Origin: Winogradskyella ludwigii
GTDB taxonomy: Bacteria; Bacteroidota; Bacteroidia; Flavobacteriales; Flavobacteriaceae
Assembly: GCF_013403985.1 (NCBI RefSeq)
Contig: NZ_JABFDF010000001.1
Span: 496,001-560,000 of the forward strand
Length of the DNA: 64,000 nucleotides
Reading direction: 5' to 3'
The notes below the pieces were generated by a model. It had not been told where the DNA came from. It searched no databases and saw only the letters and a program-made list of their open reading frames with translations. Shown here piece after piece: positions 17,090 to 26,895 of the stretch. The translations under genes were made by a program, and so were the position numbers. The first letter of the stretch is position 1, and the number at the start of each line of letters is the position of its first letter.

Positions 17090-17764
17090 TTAGCTTACAA
17101 ATCCTGTGGTTCTATTAAAATATTTAGTGTCATCTTTAGACATATTTTTAATTACAGTTGCAGGTACACCTCCATAAAGAGTGAACTCTTCTTCATAACT
17201 CTTATTTAAAACGGAACCAGCACCTAAAACACTATAATCAGGCAATTTAGACCCTGGCAGAATAGTAGAGTTTGTACCCATAAAACAATAAGATCCAATT
17301 TCTATCGCCTTACAATCTTGTATATTCTCCTTTATGTTAATACTGTGCGTAAAAATTTGAGATCTAATTCCGGCAATAGTTGTAAACTCACCAACTTTTA
17401 CCCTATCAGTGCAATCTATAAAGTGCCTACTTGTTATAGCACTGTGTTTCCCAATTTCGAGCAAACATTTCCTATCTGTTCTGTGTATAAAGAATTTCCG
17501 ATTCTTAATGGTCAATCCTGTAATATAATTAAAAGTGCCGATTCTAGCATATTCACCTAATTCTAAACCGTCAATGTTATTACAAAACGTAAAATGACCT
17601 ATTTTAGAGTGTTCTTTCATTATTAATTTATCTGAAAAAATAAACGATTTTCCAATACTAGCCGATTTATGAATCTTATAATTGAATAAACTATTTAAGA
17701 TCCTTCGTCTAATCGACCAAGGGAAAAATAAAATTAATATTTGAATTAAAGCTTTTACTTTCAT
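17090..17764 (-). CDS. Hexapeptide-repeat acyltransferase
   Basis: This is a left-handed beta-helix protein of 224 residues. A basic N-terminal segment (about 1-28, with a hydrophobic ILILFFPWSI) is followed by irregular hexapeptide repeats, for example SIGKSFIFSDKL near 36-47, LELGEYARIGTFNY near 71-84 and KVGEFTTIAGIRS near 121-133. The end is GSYCFMGTNSTILPGSKL then YGGVPATVIKNM. HSINIKENI near 139 resembles the active-site His region. It probably acetylates a sugar of the polymer. It sits between two GT4 genes with gaps of 2 to 4 bases. Confidence 0.83.
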   Translation of the reverse strand: MKVKALIQILILFFPWSIRRRILNSLFNYKIHKSASIGKSFIFSDKLIMKEHSKIGHFTFCNNIDGLELGEYARIGTFNYITGLTIKNRKFFIHRTDRKCLLEIGKHSAITSRHFIDCTDRVKVGEFTTIAGIRSQIFTHSINIKENIQDCKAIEIGSYCFMGTNSTILPGSKLPDYSVLGAGSVLNKSYEEEFTLYGGVPATVIKNMSKDDTKYFNRTTGFVS

Positions 17765-17766
17765 TT

Positions 17767-18765
17767 CTATTTTTTTTCAATACTTTTATATAATTGACAA
17801 TACTTAGCACTTATTCTATACATACTAAACTTTTTAACATTTTCGTAACCTTTATTGATAAGTTCAGATCGAAAATTATCTTTATAAAAAACTTTTTCAA
17901 ATGCCCTTGATATAGCTTCTATATTATTTGGATCTACAAACAACGCTCCATCACCACCAATCTCAGGAATTGAACATTGGTTACTAGTAATAATTGCTCT
18001 ACCAACTTTTTGAGCCTCAATTATTGGCATTCCAAATCCTTCATAAAAAGACAGAAAACTGACTACATCACATTTTTCATATAAATCTTTAACTTTATCA
18101 AAAGCAATATTACTAAAATTTGTATAATCTATAGAATAAGTGTTTACTAACTCTGATTGCTTTTGATCCATATGACCGACGATATATAGTTCACAATCAA
18201 AATTTGACAGCGCTTTTACAGTATTCGTTAAGTTTTTGTGTTCTTTAGTTCCTAGATGCAATACGATGGGCTTTTTAGATAAATTACTCCTAGGCTCAGA
18301 TTTTAAAATAGGGTTTACCGGATTATAAATTACTTCCGTTTTTTTTATTGCCTTGGGGTAAATACTTAATAATTGCTTTTTAGTAAACTCTGATATGACT
18401 GTAATTTTCTTAACAAAAATAGCTGGAAGAACAAACCATAATAATTTTAACATTTTTTGCTGAATGGCACTATGCTTGTTTAAGCTAAAAATATTAGCAT
18501 CATGAATCGTTAGTATGGTTTTTTTGAATGGAATTATTCCAATATAATGGACATCACCTGTAATATGTATAATACCTTTTAAAAAAAAAACATGCCAAAT
18601 ATTTAAACAAATAGATTTAAGAGAAGCACCTTCATAGGGTAACTCTACAATATTAGCATCAATTTCCTCCGGTAAATGTCTAATAATACTTTGAAACAAC
18701 TCTTCAATACTATTATGACTAGCCCCTCGTTTTCTAAAAATATAATTAACCCTTATTTTTTTCAT
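17767..18765 (-). CDS. Glycosyltransferase family 4
   Basis: This is a 332-residue GT-B enzyme. The C-terminal half is typical: PIVLHLGTKEHKNLTNTV near 166-183, the loop VVSFLSFYEGFGMPIIEA near 234-251 containing E-x7-E, and GGDGALFVDP near 270. The N-terminal half is shorter than usual (DVHYIGI and ITVISEFTKKQL are recognisable). A frame beginning with TTG exists two codons upstream, but the ATG at 18765 is preferred. Its start overlaps the stop of the neighbouring GT4 gene by 20 bases, which implies coupled translation. Donor sugar is unknown. Confidence 0.88.
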   Translation of the reverse strand: MKKIRVNYIFRKRGASHNSIEELFQSIIRHLPEEIDANIVELPYEGASLKSICLNIWHVFFLKGIIHITGDVHYIGIIPFKKTILTIHDANIFSLNKHSAIQQKMLKLLWFVLPAIFVKKITVISEFTKKQLLSIYPKAIKKTEVIYNPVNPILKSEPRSNLSKKPIVLHLGTKEHKNLTNTVKALSNFDCELYIVGHMDQKQSELVNTYSIDYTNFSNIAFDKVKDLYEKCDVVSFLSFYEGFGMPIIEAQKVGRAIITSNQCSIPEIGGDGALFVDPNNIEAISRAFEKVFYKDNFRSELINKGYENVKKFSMYRISAKYCQLYKSIEKK

Positions 18766-19945
18766 TTTCAATATGTTTCAGGGCATTAATTATTTGATTA
18801 TGATAATTCTCTATGGTATACTTAGAAGCAATTTTTGCTGCATTACGTCCCTTTTCTTCTAATTCATCTCTGTTTTTATAAAAATGCAACATTTTATTTT
18901 TGAGAGCATTTAAATCACCTGTTGGCACAATAAAACCACCTCCCTGAATCACAGCATCTTTAGCCCCTGTATTTTCCGATACAATTGCAGGCGTACCACA
19001 AGCCATAGACTCTACAACTGTTTGCGCCCAACTGTCTAAATATGATGGAAATACAAACACATCTGCCTCTCTATACTGTGTTGCTAGTTCTTCGTGGTGC
19101 ATAAAGGGATAGTAACTATATAAACCTTTATAACGCTCTAATAATTCTGATCCATTTGCCATAGGACCTATGAGTACTAACTCCACATCTGGTAAATTTA
19201 GTGCTTTATAAGCCTCAAAGATAAGCTCCAAACCTTTACGCCTCGTAATAGTACCAACAAACAAAAAGCGAAATTTAGAGTTTTGGTTGTACTTCTTTTT
19301 AGGATAAAAGTTTTGAAGATGAATACCAATATTCACGGTATGAATTTTTTTATCAAGTACACCATTCGCCGTTAAACTATCTTTTGCAAAACTAGATAGT
19401 GTAAATATATAATCTGTATATCTTAATGCTTCAGTCTTACGACTGTTAATAAAATCCAGTACCTCAGGTGTATAACTACGGTCTAAAAATCCGAAATTTT
19501 TATGAATCTCTTCAATGCTCCCATGATGTATTTGTGCCAAGTCAAGAACTGTTGTAATTCCATTTGCTTTAGCAGCTTTAAAAGTATTTACGTTCGCGTT
19601 TTCGTAACCAATTAAAATACCTGACTTAGTGTGCTTAACAGATCTTGACACGCGTTGATCAAAAGGCTCATAAACCTTTTTAATTAAATCTACCTCAGTA
19701 CTTATCTTCCCAAACTTTTCATCTAAAAACAACTTAGGTTGATGTGCAATCTTATTGCTAGGTATTTGCGCAAAAAAGCGCTTTCGAAGTTGAGCTTTCA
19801 ACTTAACAGGTAGTACTTTTGTAAGAACTCCTAATTTATTAGATGCAAATACGGTATAGAACTTACCTAATATACCTTGATGTTCTAAAGCTTGTAATAA
19901 CAAATGCGTATGTTGCCTTCCTGGTTGTGATACATCTATCTTCAT
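18746..19945 (-). CDS. Glycosyltransferase family 4
   Basis: This is a 399-residue GT-B enzyme. The N-terminus MKIDVSQPGRQHTHLLLQA is characteristic of a subgroup common in bacterial exopolysaccharide loci. Further on are FRFLFVGTITRRKGLELIF near 219-237, VFVFPSYLDSWAQTVVESMA near 290-309, and a clear GGGFIVPTGD near 325. It belongs to the repeat-unit assembly set. The ATG overlaps the stop of the upstream polymerase gene by one base, and its 3' end overlaps the next GT4 gene. Confidence 0.9.
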   Translation of the reverse strand: MKIDVSQPGRQHTHLLLQALEHQGILGKFYTVFASNKLGVLTKVLPVKLKAQLRKRFFAQIPSNKIAHQPKLFLDEKFGKISTEVDLIKKVYEPFDQRVSRSVKHTKSGILIGYENANVNTFKAAKANGITTVLDLAQIHHGSIEEIHKNFGFLDRSYTPEVLDFINSRKTEALRYTDYIFTLSSFAKDSLTANGVLDKKIHTVNIGIHLQNFYPKKKYNQNSKFRFLFVGTITRRKGLELIFEAYKALNLPDVELVLIGPMANGSELLERYKGLYSYYPFMHHEELATQYREADVFVFPSYLDSWAQTVVESMACGTPAIVSENTGAKDAVIQGGGFIVPTGDLNALKNKMLHFYKNRDELEEKGRNAAKIASKYTIENYHNQIINALKHIENEKNKG

Positions 19946-21261
19946 TACATTATATTTAATAATTCTGTGTCATTTTGTTCTAGTTCTAGTTGTTTTAAAT
20001 AATAACCACGATCTACCAGCAACATTCCTAAAACAAAAAATACACCTTGGTACACATTAAAAGTCATCATAGAATTCATAAACACCACAAAGAAAAAGGC
20101 TTTTCCTAAGAAAGGCAAATATTCTGTGTTTTTTAAAAGTACGAGTACCAATATTATTCTTAAAAAAAGTAAAACAAACCCCCCTTCTAGCACTACACGC
20201 TCTAATTCACTTTCATAACCTCCAAATTCTTTAACGTAGCTAGACGTCCCAAATAATGCATTTGCCCCTTGATAAGTCGCCCCTAAACCTAACCCAAATA
20301 TGGGATAACGCCCTCTAAAATGAAGTAATTGCTCGTAACTTCCTGCAACGCGGTCATCTACTTGATCTGTATTCTCTACACGATCTTTAAAATTGTTGTA
20401 ACTGTTAATGCCTGATTTTTGAAACGACGGTGCAAAAAATATTACGAGCGTAATTATTAAACCACCTTGAATTATTAGTTTAAAAAGCGAATTAATAGTA
20501 TTTCCTGAAAGAAAAATGGCTATCACCACATACATTAAAAAAAATCCTACAGCACCACGGGAGCCACTCATAAAAGCCATCAAAAGCCCTAACCCTAACA
20601 CTCCAAAAATCAACCAAGTAGCATAATGACGCAACATCATGAACCAAGCAAGACAAGCAAATAATGGAATCATTACCTGAAAGCCGCCAATATAACTAAA
20701 GGTCCCTGATACTCTTACAGCATCACCTACAATGGCATTATTAGCTCCTCCACCAGCTTGTATATTTAAAATATGTGTCCCTGGCAAGGCATATTGGAAA
20801 CTTGCTAAGACAAATTCAATAACTAATATTAACAATAACATTGGCACTAGTTTTTCTAGCTCCATCCATTGATTTTTCTGTAAATAAGCCAACCAAAGTA
20901 AAAAATAACCGGTGTGCAGTAATACACCAAAAATGCCATGATATACTGTTTTATTCATGGGGTTGATAGCGGTAAGGCACACATAAAACAAATATAACAG
21001 CCAAATCACTGGTGCTTTTTTTAATTTAGGCAGATTACTACGAGCTACTAAATAGTAAAATAGTATAGGCACAAATATTTGTAATAATAAAATTACACTA
21101 CCTATTGCTCCTGCGTTAAATATCCATTTACGTATTGCTCCATTAAAAACCGTAAAAACAAGAATTGCCAATAAACCTATACGAATACTTTTAGATTCAG
21201 GATTTGAAGTTTTTGGTAAAATGTTTTTAGGATTAATAAATGCCCTAAGTTGTTTTAACAT
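19945..21261 (-). CDS. Wzy-like O-antigen/capsule polymerase membrane protein
   Basis: This is a 438-residue polytopic inner-membrane protein with about eleven hydrophobic segments. It has the short conserved features of the O-antigen ligase/polymerase superfamily: the SGSRGAVGFFLMY segment near 232-244 and a large periplasmic loop with RVENTDQVDDRVAGSYEQ and HFRGRYPIFGLGLG near 285-325. Wzy proteins join flipped repeat units in the periplasm. Being the only such protein in the locus, it is the probable polymerase. A ligase role cannot be excluded. Its start overlaps the upstream GT4 gene by 17 bases. Confidence 0.85.
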   Translation of the reverse strand: MLKQLRAFINPKNILPKTSNPESKSIRIGLLAILVFTVFNGAIRKWIFNAGAIGSVILLLQIFVPILFYYLVARSNLPKLKKAPVIWLLYLFYVCLTAINPMNKTVYHGIFGVLLHTGYFLLWLAYLQKNQWMELEKLVPMLLLILVIEFVLASFQYALPGTHILNIQAGGGANNAIVGDAVRVSGTFSYIGGFQVMIPLFACLAWFMMLRHYATWLIFGVLGLGLLMAFMSGSRGAVGFFLMYVVIAIFLSGNTINSLFKLIIQGGLIITLVIFFAPSFQKSGINSYNNFKDRVENTDQVDDRVAGSYEQLLHFRGRYPIFGLGLGATYQGANALFGTSSYVKEFGGYESELERVVLEGGFVLLFLRIILVLVLLKNTEYLPFLGKAFFFVVFMNSMMTFNVYQGVFFVLGMLLVDRGYYLKQLELEQNDTELLNIM

Positions 21262-22267
21262 GTTCTTTAAAATAATTTAAATAATCCGAAGCTATTTGTG
21301 AAGGTTGATGCTTATATAAGTGCAAAGGCATCGACTCTTGTAATTGACTCCATTGCTGTGGTTTTTTTAAAACCTTCTGTAGCAATTCTGCCAAGGCATC
21401 GATATTACCGTTAGGAAAAGTCCAACCACAATCTCCAATGGCTTCTTTTAGACCACCACCTTCTGATCCTATGATTAAACAACCACAACCAATACCCTCT
21501 AAGGCAACGACTCCAAAAGGTTCTTCCCAAAGAGAAGGCACTACCATTAGTTGATGCTCGTTTAATACTAACGCTAATTTCTCCCCTTGTAATTTACCTA
21601 AAAATTCAACTTGTCCTGGCAAATATTTACTTGCATAGTTTTCGAGAGATAGCTTTTCAGGACCATCACCTATTATTGTTAGTTTAGGCGTAAATTCAGG
21701 TTTTAATTGTAATAATGCTTCTAAAAGAATAGCACCACCTTTATCTGAAACTAATCTACCTAAAAACACTAACTCTTTTGTTCTGTGAACATTATTATTC
21801 ACTTTAAACAACTCACTATCATAAGGATTAGATAGAACTTTTCCAGGTATATTTAAATCGTCTTGAATAGCTTTGCTAATGAAACAATTATGAACACAAC
21901 GACTCACCCAACGCTTTAAATAAGACGATAATACTAGTTTTCCATTCACGTTCTTATTATACCAGGTATGGTGAATTACAAATACCTTACGATAATAGAA
22001 CCAATCTGGAAAAACCTGCTTCAAACTTATACAATTATGTAAGATAACATCTGCATCATGTAACAATGTCCAATATTTTTTAAAAGAGATGTCATAGTAT
22101 ACAGGAAAAGCCCAATTATTTTTCTTTTTGCCAGAACCTAACTTTGTTTTAGTTACCACCGACACATCGTGCCCTAATAGAGAAAATTCATTTGCTAATA
22201 CCTCAGCGACAGTCTCCATACCTCCTGTTGATGGATAAAAAACTGATGTATAAATTAATATTTTCAT
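21245..22267 (-). CDS. Glycosyltransferase family 4
   Basis: This is a 340-residue GT-B enzyme. It has the N-terminal FYPSTGGMETVAEVLA near 10-25, then ELVFLGRLVSDKGGAILLEA near 172-191 and LMVVPSLWEEPFGVVALEGI near 241-260 with the E-x7-E signature, followed by GSEGGGLKEAIGDCG. The first domain is compact with no membrane segment. Its 3' end overlaps the polymerase gene by 17 bases, and its ATG overlaps the stop of the sulfotransferase gene by 4 bases, so the three genes are tightly coupled. Confidence 0.9.
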   Translation of the reverse strand: MKILIYTSVFYPSTGGMETVAEVLANEFSLLGHDVSVVTKTKLGSGKKKNNWAFPVYYDISFKKYWTLLHDADVILHNCISLKQVFPDWFYYRKVFVIHHTWYNKNVNGKLVLSSYLKRWVSRCVHNCFISKAIQDDLNIPGKVLSNPYDSELFKVNNNVHRTKELVFLGRLVSDKGGAILLEALLQLKPEFTPKLTIIGDGPEKLSLENYASKYLPGQVEFLGKLQGEKLALVLNEHQLMVVPSLWEEPFGVVALEGIGCGCLIIGSEGGGLKEAIGDCGWTFPNGNIDALAELLQKVLKKPQQWSQLQESMPLHLYKHQPSQIASDYLNYFKEHVKTT

Positions 22268-22980
22268 GAATGCAATTTTTGCTTCTCTCCTATAATTACG
22301 TCGTCCTTATGGTTTGTTATTAATTGATATAAACGTTCTGCTTCATCGTCTAATTGTGGAATCTGATTAATATTAGTAAACTCTTTCACTGTTTTAGATC
22401 TGAATTCTAATAACGTTTTTTCACTTAAACCACATAGTCTTTCCAACCTATTAGCCCAATTAACGTCTTTTAAATCCATAAGTTCTTCATAAGATATTGC
22501 GCAACCTCCAAAAATAAATAGTTGAGAAAAACAAGTTTGATTAACACTTATATAATTTTGCTTATGCTCATTAAACGTTCCTCCACTTTTAATCATACTG
22601 CTCCTTAAATAATCACTAAACTTACGATAAATTAGTATTATAACTGGCTCAAAACCTGCTTCTTTGACAATATTTGCTACATGTTCGGAAAATGGCGGAT
22701 ATTTCACAAATTTTGCACTTTTAAAAAGCGTTTTAGCAATCGCTATAGCTTTTTTTCTTTCACGATTACTCAACCTATCTGAAAAGCGTTTAAAGAATAA
22801 TGATCTCTTTACATGCTTTATTAACTGCATATAATCTTCATGCTCATAAGCCCCTGAACCTCTATACCAATCTTCTACAATTGGCATATTAAATTTTGCT
22901 CCTGAACCTGCAAGTAATGCTGAGAGCAGACTTGACCCAGAACGTTCCGTTCCCGCAACAATATAAACGACATTATCCAT
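22264..22980 (-). CDS. PAPS-dependent sulfotransferase family protein
   Basis: This is a 238-residue cytosolic enzyme predicted to transfer sulfate from PAPS to a sugar hydroxyl. The 5'-phosphosulfate loop is GTERSGSSLLSALL at about 10-23. The 3'-phosphate-binding region is IYRKFSDYLRSSMIKS near 117-132, with the conserved Arg and Ser. The protein is somewhat short for the family but spans both PAPS sites. Genes for making and recycling PAPS (cysC, cysD, cysN, cysQ) lie about 10 kb away in the fucose operon, which supports a sulfated polysaccharide. The acceptor is unknown. Confidence 0.8.
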   Translation of the reverse strand: MDNVVYIVAGTERSGSSLLSALLAGSGAKFNMPIVEDWYRGSGAYEHEDYMQLIKHVKRSLFFKRFSDRLSNRERKKAIAIAKTLFKSAKFVKYPPFSEHVANIVKEAGFEPVIILIYRKFSDYLRSSMIKSGGTFNEHKQNYISVNQTCFSQLFIFGGCAISYEELMDLKDVNWANRLERLCGLSEKTLLEFRSKTVKEFTNINQIPQLDDEAERLYQLITNHKDDVIIGEKQKLHS

Positions 22981-22993
22981 AATTATTTCTATA

Positions 22994-24139
22994 TTAAAAT
23001 TTAAGGTATTCTGTAATTATCTTATTATAACTCAGGAATTTTAAATAAAAAATTTCTGATTGTTTTATTTTCTTTGCTCTATACTGTTCATTCTCCATAT
23101 GGCTTACTATAAGTTCTGCTGCTTTATTAATATTAGTATATGGTATAAATTCAATTCCACTTTCTTCTATCAATAATCTATTGGTCATATCACCCTTAGT
23201 TGCAAAAACAGGAAGTTTTGCTGCAAACCCAGCCGCTAGTGAACCACTTTTATTACAGGTTCCTCCATTACCTTTTTCTCCAACTTTATCTAACATGATA
23301 AACGCATTACTCGATTTTAAATATTTAAAAACCTCGTTAGCCTCTAAAAAACCTGTAGTATAAATCTGATTTCTTACACTTTTGGTCAGGGTACTTAAAT
23401 CTGCATTAACTTTACCTATAATAAGTAACGTACTTTCAGGTTTTATGTTCAAAATCTTTTTAAACAATTCTAAAAGCAATTCATGATTTCGATTTCCAAA
23501 GGTACAAAATACAGTTTCACCTTTAGGTGCTATAGTTTTACGCACCTCTAAAATATCAGAAATCAGTACCTCAACAGGTATAATATTTGAACCAATTGGA
23601 ATTAGATTAATATTTGAATTCCATCTTTCTAATTGGTCTTTATAACGATCGATACTAGTAATAAGCTTATCACTTTTCTTCGCAACATGCCTTGCAATTA
23701 TTCGTTGTCCTAAAGCTACATACAGGTATTTGGGATGCGACCAATTATATCTTACATAAGTTTCATGAAAAGTAGTTATAACTTTAACTTCTGTTTTTTT
23801 TAATTTATTAAAAAAATATAATAAAGACAAAGGCACAGTATATTTATTATAAGAACCAGGTACATACTGAAAAATCAAATTATCTACAGAAAGTTTAGAT
23901 ACTAAATTTAACACTTTTTTCCAATCTTCAATTGTCCAATTCCCTCCTGCTGTATGAACAGTGAAACCCTCATTTGTTTTATTCCAATAGTCTGATATAC
24001 GTTTGTCGTCACGACATATTATTGCAACATCATGGCCTTCATTTATAAATTCTTTTCCTATATTATAGGTGTAATCACCAACACCACAGCTAATGGGTGG
24101 GAAATTATTGGTAATGAGTAATATCTTTTTATGTTTCAT
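22994..24139 (-). CDS. Glycosyltransferase family 4-like protein
   Basis: This is a 381-residue GT-B protein. ITNNFPPISCGVGDYTYNIG near 8-27 is the acceptor-domain glycine loop, and a GNRNHELLLELFKKILN segment near 216 starts the donor domain. The E-x7-E motif is weak: the corresponding stretch (LKSSNAFIMLDKVGEKGNGG then TCNKSGSLAAGFAAKLP) is unusually Gly- and Lys-rich. It may use a different donor contact or be a divergent subfamily. The gene begins 147 bases downstream of the pyruvyltransferase gene and ends 13 bases before the sulfotransferase gene. Confidence 0.8.
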   Translation of the reverse strand: MKHKKILLITNNFPPISCGVGDYTYNIGKEFINEGHDVAIICRDDKRISDYWNKTNEGFTVHTAGGNWTIEDWKKVLNLVSKLSVDNLIFQYVPGSYNKYTVPLSLLYFFNKLKKTEVKVITTFHETYVRYNWSHPKYLYVALGQRIIARHVAKKSDKLITSIDRYKDQLERWNSNINLIPIGSNIIPVEVLISDILEVRKTIAPKGETVFCTFGNRNHELLLELFKKILNIKPESTLLIIGKVNADLSTLTKSVRNQIYTTGFLEANEVFKYLKSSNAFIMLDKVGEKGNGGTCNKSGSLAAGFAAKLPVFATKGDMTNRLLIEESGIEFIPYTNINKAAELIVSHMENEQYRAKKIKQSEIFYLKFLSYNKIITEYLKF

Positions 24140-24286
24140 TAACTAATTTTATTCATCATAATTATATTACTTGTAAATATAGCTTCTCTTTGTAAATCAA
24201 TATGTGATAATTTTTCAATTATTGCAATTTTTTAAACACCCCATTAAACAATACGAATAAACTATAAGATCTATTTTATCTAAGTA

Positions 24287-25339
24287 CTAATCCAAAAAAA
24301 GATCTCTTTCACTATCATGAATCAATTTAAGCCTTTCAATATTAGCATTAACACCAGCCCAATTTATCAAACTTATTTGATTATCAAAATTTTCATTAAT
24401 GATCTTTGTTGTTATATTATTAGGTGAAAATCCAAAATTTTCTAAATCAAGTGATTTTAAGAAATCAGCATGTTTGTCATCATAATTTATAGAGATAAAA
24501 TTAGTATTAGCCAATATACTCATAACAACATAATGCAATCGTTCTCCAACACAAAATTCTGCTTCACTCATTAATTCTAATGTCTTTTTATATGAAGTAG
24601 CAATATCTAATAATTCTAACTCAGGAATTTCTACTCTTAGAGATTTTCCTAAATCAAAATCGATAGAATGTAGAGGCAAATACACTATTTTATAATCTTT
24701 AGTCACTTGTTCTTTTAAAAACTCAATAATTTGGCTTCTACTATAAAGCAAAACTTGTAATGCTTTATGAGTACCAAAATTGACAATGATCACCTTCTTT
24801 TTTTTGACAGGATTAGCACTCTCTTTAAGGTATAAACCCGCATCACCGATTTGTTTAAAATTAAATCCTATTTGTTCTAAAGCAAGCTGAGATTGCGGAC
24901 CTCTTAAACCACCATAAAAATCGCTTGTTAAAATTGAAGGCCAAAAAACTTTATCCATTAAGTGTTCATCAGCACCTGTTCCATGAAAAAAAACAGGCTT
25001 ATTTTGAGATACTAATTTTTTGTAGTAAATTTTATCAGCACTAAATGATCTAATAATTGTACCGCCTCCAATAATAATACCATTTATATTATCATTAAAT
25101 AATTTACAATACAGCTTTATCATAAATGGCATATGTCTCTGATAGGGAATAACAACACAGTCTTTAAATAGATTTTTTGTTGCCATAAACACCATTTCAT
25201 CACCGAAGTTACCATCACCTAAGAAACCATAATAAATCAATTTCTTTTTTCTTGAAAATATAACACTTAAAAGACTTGGAAAATGATTTAAGAAATACGC
25301 TCTTTTCGTAAAAATTTTTATTTTATTCAAAAAACTCAT
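24287..25339 (-). CDS. Polysaccharide pyruvyl transferase family protein
   Basis: It likely adds a pyruvate ketal from phosphoenolpyruvate to a sugar of the polymer, giving negative charge. The 350-residue protein fits the CsaB/PssK-like GT-B-fold family. GFLGDGNFGDEMV near 34-46 is the N-terminal glycine loop, GIIIGGGTIIRS near 86-97 follows, then HGTGADEH near 118, RGPQSQLALEQIG near 141-153, and the C-terminal GERLHYVVMSILA near 263-275 with conserved Arg and His. Its start overlaps the end of the flippase gene by 4 bases. Some family members transfer to lipid-linked sugars rather than polymers. Confidence 0.85.
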   Translation of the reverse strand: MSFLNKIKIFTKRAYFLNHFPSLLSVIFSRKKKLIYYGFLGDGNFGDEMVFMATKNLFKDCVVIPYQRHMPFMIKLYCKLFNDNINGIIIGGGTIIRSFSADKIYYKKLVSQNKPVFFHGTGADEHLMDKVFWPSILTSDFYGGLRGPQSQLALEQIGFNFKQIGDAGLYLKESANPVKKKKVIIVNFGTHKALQVLLYSRSQIIEFLKEQVTKDYKIVYLPLHSIDFDLGKSLRVEIPELELLDIATSYKKTLELMSEAEFCVGERLHYVVMSILANTNFISINYDDKHADFLKSLDLENFGFSPNNITTKIINENFDNQISLINWAGVNANIERLKLIHDSERDLFLD

Positions 25340-26586
25340 GATTTCCTTATTTGTATCAAAAAATATATTATTCTAATTAGATATATTGGTATAGTCGTTA
25401 ATATTGAATAGATGATAATTCCGTCTAATGATTTTAAATCAACTAGAAAAACAAAAGTGAATTGAATAATTATCATGAAGATAATAAAAAACACTGGAGA
25501 CAAAACTATACCTCGTGATGACATTAACTTATTAGTTGATATACTGAATAATAAAACACAACCATTTACAGCCATTAAAAATAACTCATTATTTAATCCT
25601 ACATAATTATCCCCTAAAACAAACAGTATATAATCACTAAAGACAAAAGTACCACATAAAATAATAAACGAAACAACTAATAAAACAACTTGAATTGTAA
25701 AATACTCCTTAATTAATACATGTCTATTATTTTTAAGTTTTGAAAATCGTGGTACCAAAACATAATCTATCATAATTACGACAAAGGTAATTAACATTGT
25801 AAGCCTACTTAATGCTCCTAATTTTGCAATTGATTCCGTATCTCCAAATATAGAAACAAGCCAAATAACGAGCTGACCTGATATCGCATAATATATAGAT
25901 CCTGGTAAAATGCGTTTAACAATCTTTAAAATATTTTTTTGAACTTCTGGATCTTGTACCTGTTCAAGATTAGCATGTTCCTTTGCTATCTTTCTAAGTT
26001 TTATATTTCCGTAAACCCTTGGCGCACCATTTGCAAGAATAGTAATTACAGCAAAAGGAAATACAAATAGGGTTAAAAACAATAATGTAATTCTACCAAT
26101 ACTAACTGTAACTTGATTCTTCTGTAAAGATTTTATATTTTGATTGAGTTTTGGTACAACTTGCAACAAACCGTCGGATAGACTCGCATAAAAAGAAGGA
26201 ATAAGCGATAGCGAAATCATAATAGAGGTTAGCCAACTTGCTCCATTACCTATTAACAAGTATAATAGAATTGGGGTTGTTAGCATTAAACTACAAATAG
26301 CAAATTTCCGCCTTAAGTTTAAACCAGTAATTAGTACAGCTCCTAACTTATTCTTGTCTTGCCAAACTTTACCTCCCTCAGACATTACTCCTTGGTCAAT
26401 ACCTGCATTACCCAAAACAGTCATGGTACCCAACATGGTATTAGCTAATATATATAGGGCATACTCTTCAATTGGCAGAAGTCTTATTATTAAGATACCA
26501 CAAACAAAACCTAATGCCTGCACAATAACCTGAGCAGATGCTGTTATGCTTATTAATTTAACCCAATGTTTTATAGAATTATTCAA
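25336..26586 (-). CDS. Oligosaccharide flippase family protein (Wzx-like), copy 1
   Basis: This is a 416-residue polytopic MATE/MOP-type membrane protein with about twelve segments, predicted to flip lipid-linked repeat units to the periplasm. Its N-terminal 210 residues are closely related to the flippase at 28451-29737: both share the pattern HW-K, then RLLP-EEYA, then QGVMSEGGKVWQDK near 65-78. The C-terminal halves differ much more. The start is TTG: no ATG is available upstream before a stop, and the position matching the paralogue's ATG reads TTT. The stop overlaps the pyruvyltransferase gene by 4 bases. Confidence 0.87.
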   Translation of the reverse strand: MNNSIKHWVKLISITASAQVIVQALGFVCGILIIRLLPIEEYALYILANTMLGTMTVLGNAGIDQGVMSEGGKVWQDKNKLGAVLITGLNLRRKFAICSLMLTTPILLYLLIGNGASWLTSIMISLSLIPSFYASLSDGLLQVVPKLNQNIKSLQKNQVTVSIGRITLLFLTLFVFPFAVITILANGAPRVYGNIKLRKIAKEHANLEQVQDPEVQKNILKIVKRILPGSIYYAISGQLVIWLVSIFGDTESIAKLGALSRLTMLITFVVIMIDYVLVPRFSKLKNNRHVLIKEYFTIQVVLLVVSFIILCGTFVFSDYILFVLGDNYVGLNNELFLMAVNGCVLLFSISTNKLMSSRGIVLSPVFFIIFMIIIQFTFVFLVDLKSLDGIIIYSILTTIPIYLIRIIYFLIQIRKS

Positions 26587-26895
26587 GTAGATTATTTTAA
26601 AAGTATACCTAATGCTTAATAAATATTTCTTTTTTTTAAAGCTTCAACATTAATTAAACTAAAATTAGCAACATCAATTAATACTTGTTTCTTAAGAAAG
26701 AATTGTGCTTAGGGATCACTTTTTATAAAACAAATTTTATTAGTTTAATTAGTCGATAACAGCATTAAACACTGAACTGCACACTAACTTTCAATAGTAA
26801 AAATCTGATATTTTATATCGTAAAATAATTGTATATGAGTATAATGGTCTTAAGATTGTATTGGTACAACGATATCTTACTACGATAATCAAAAA
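26587..26895. other. Gene-free interval between flippase and glycosyltransferase genes (309 bp)
   Basis: Very AT-rich sequence on the minus-strand path of the operon. I see no coding frame of family character, no hairpin with a T-run and no exact TAnnTTTG in the transcribed direction. It probably separates two transcripts or marks an old insertion or deletion. Confidence 0.45.
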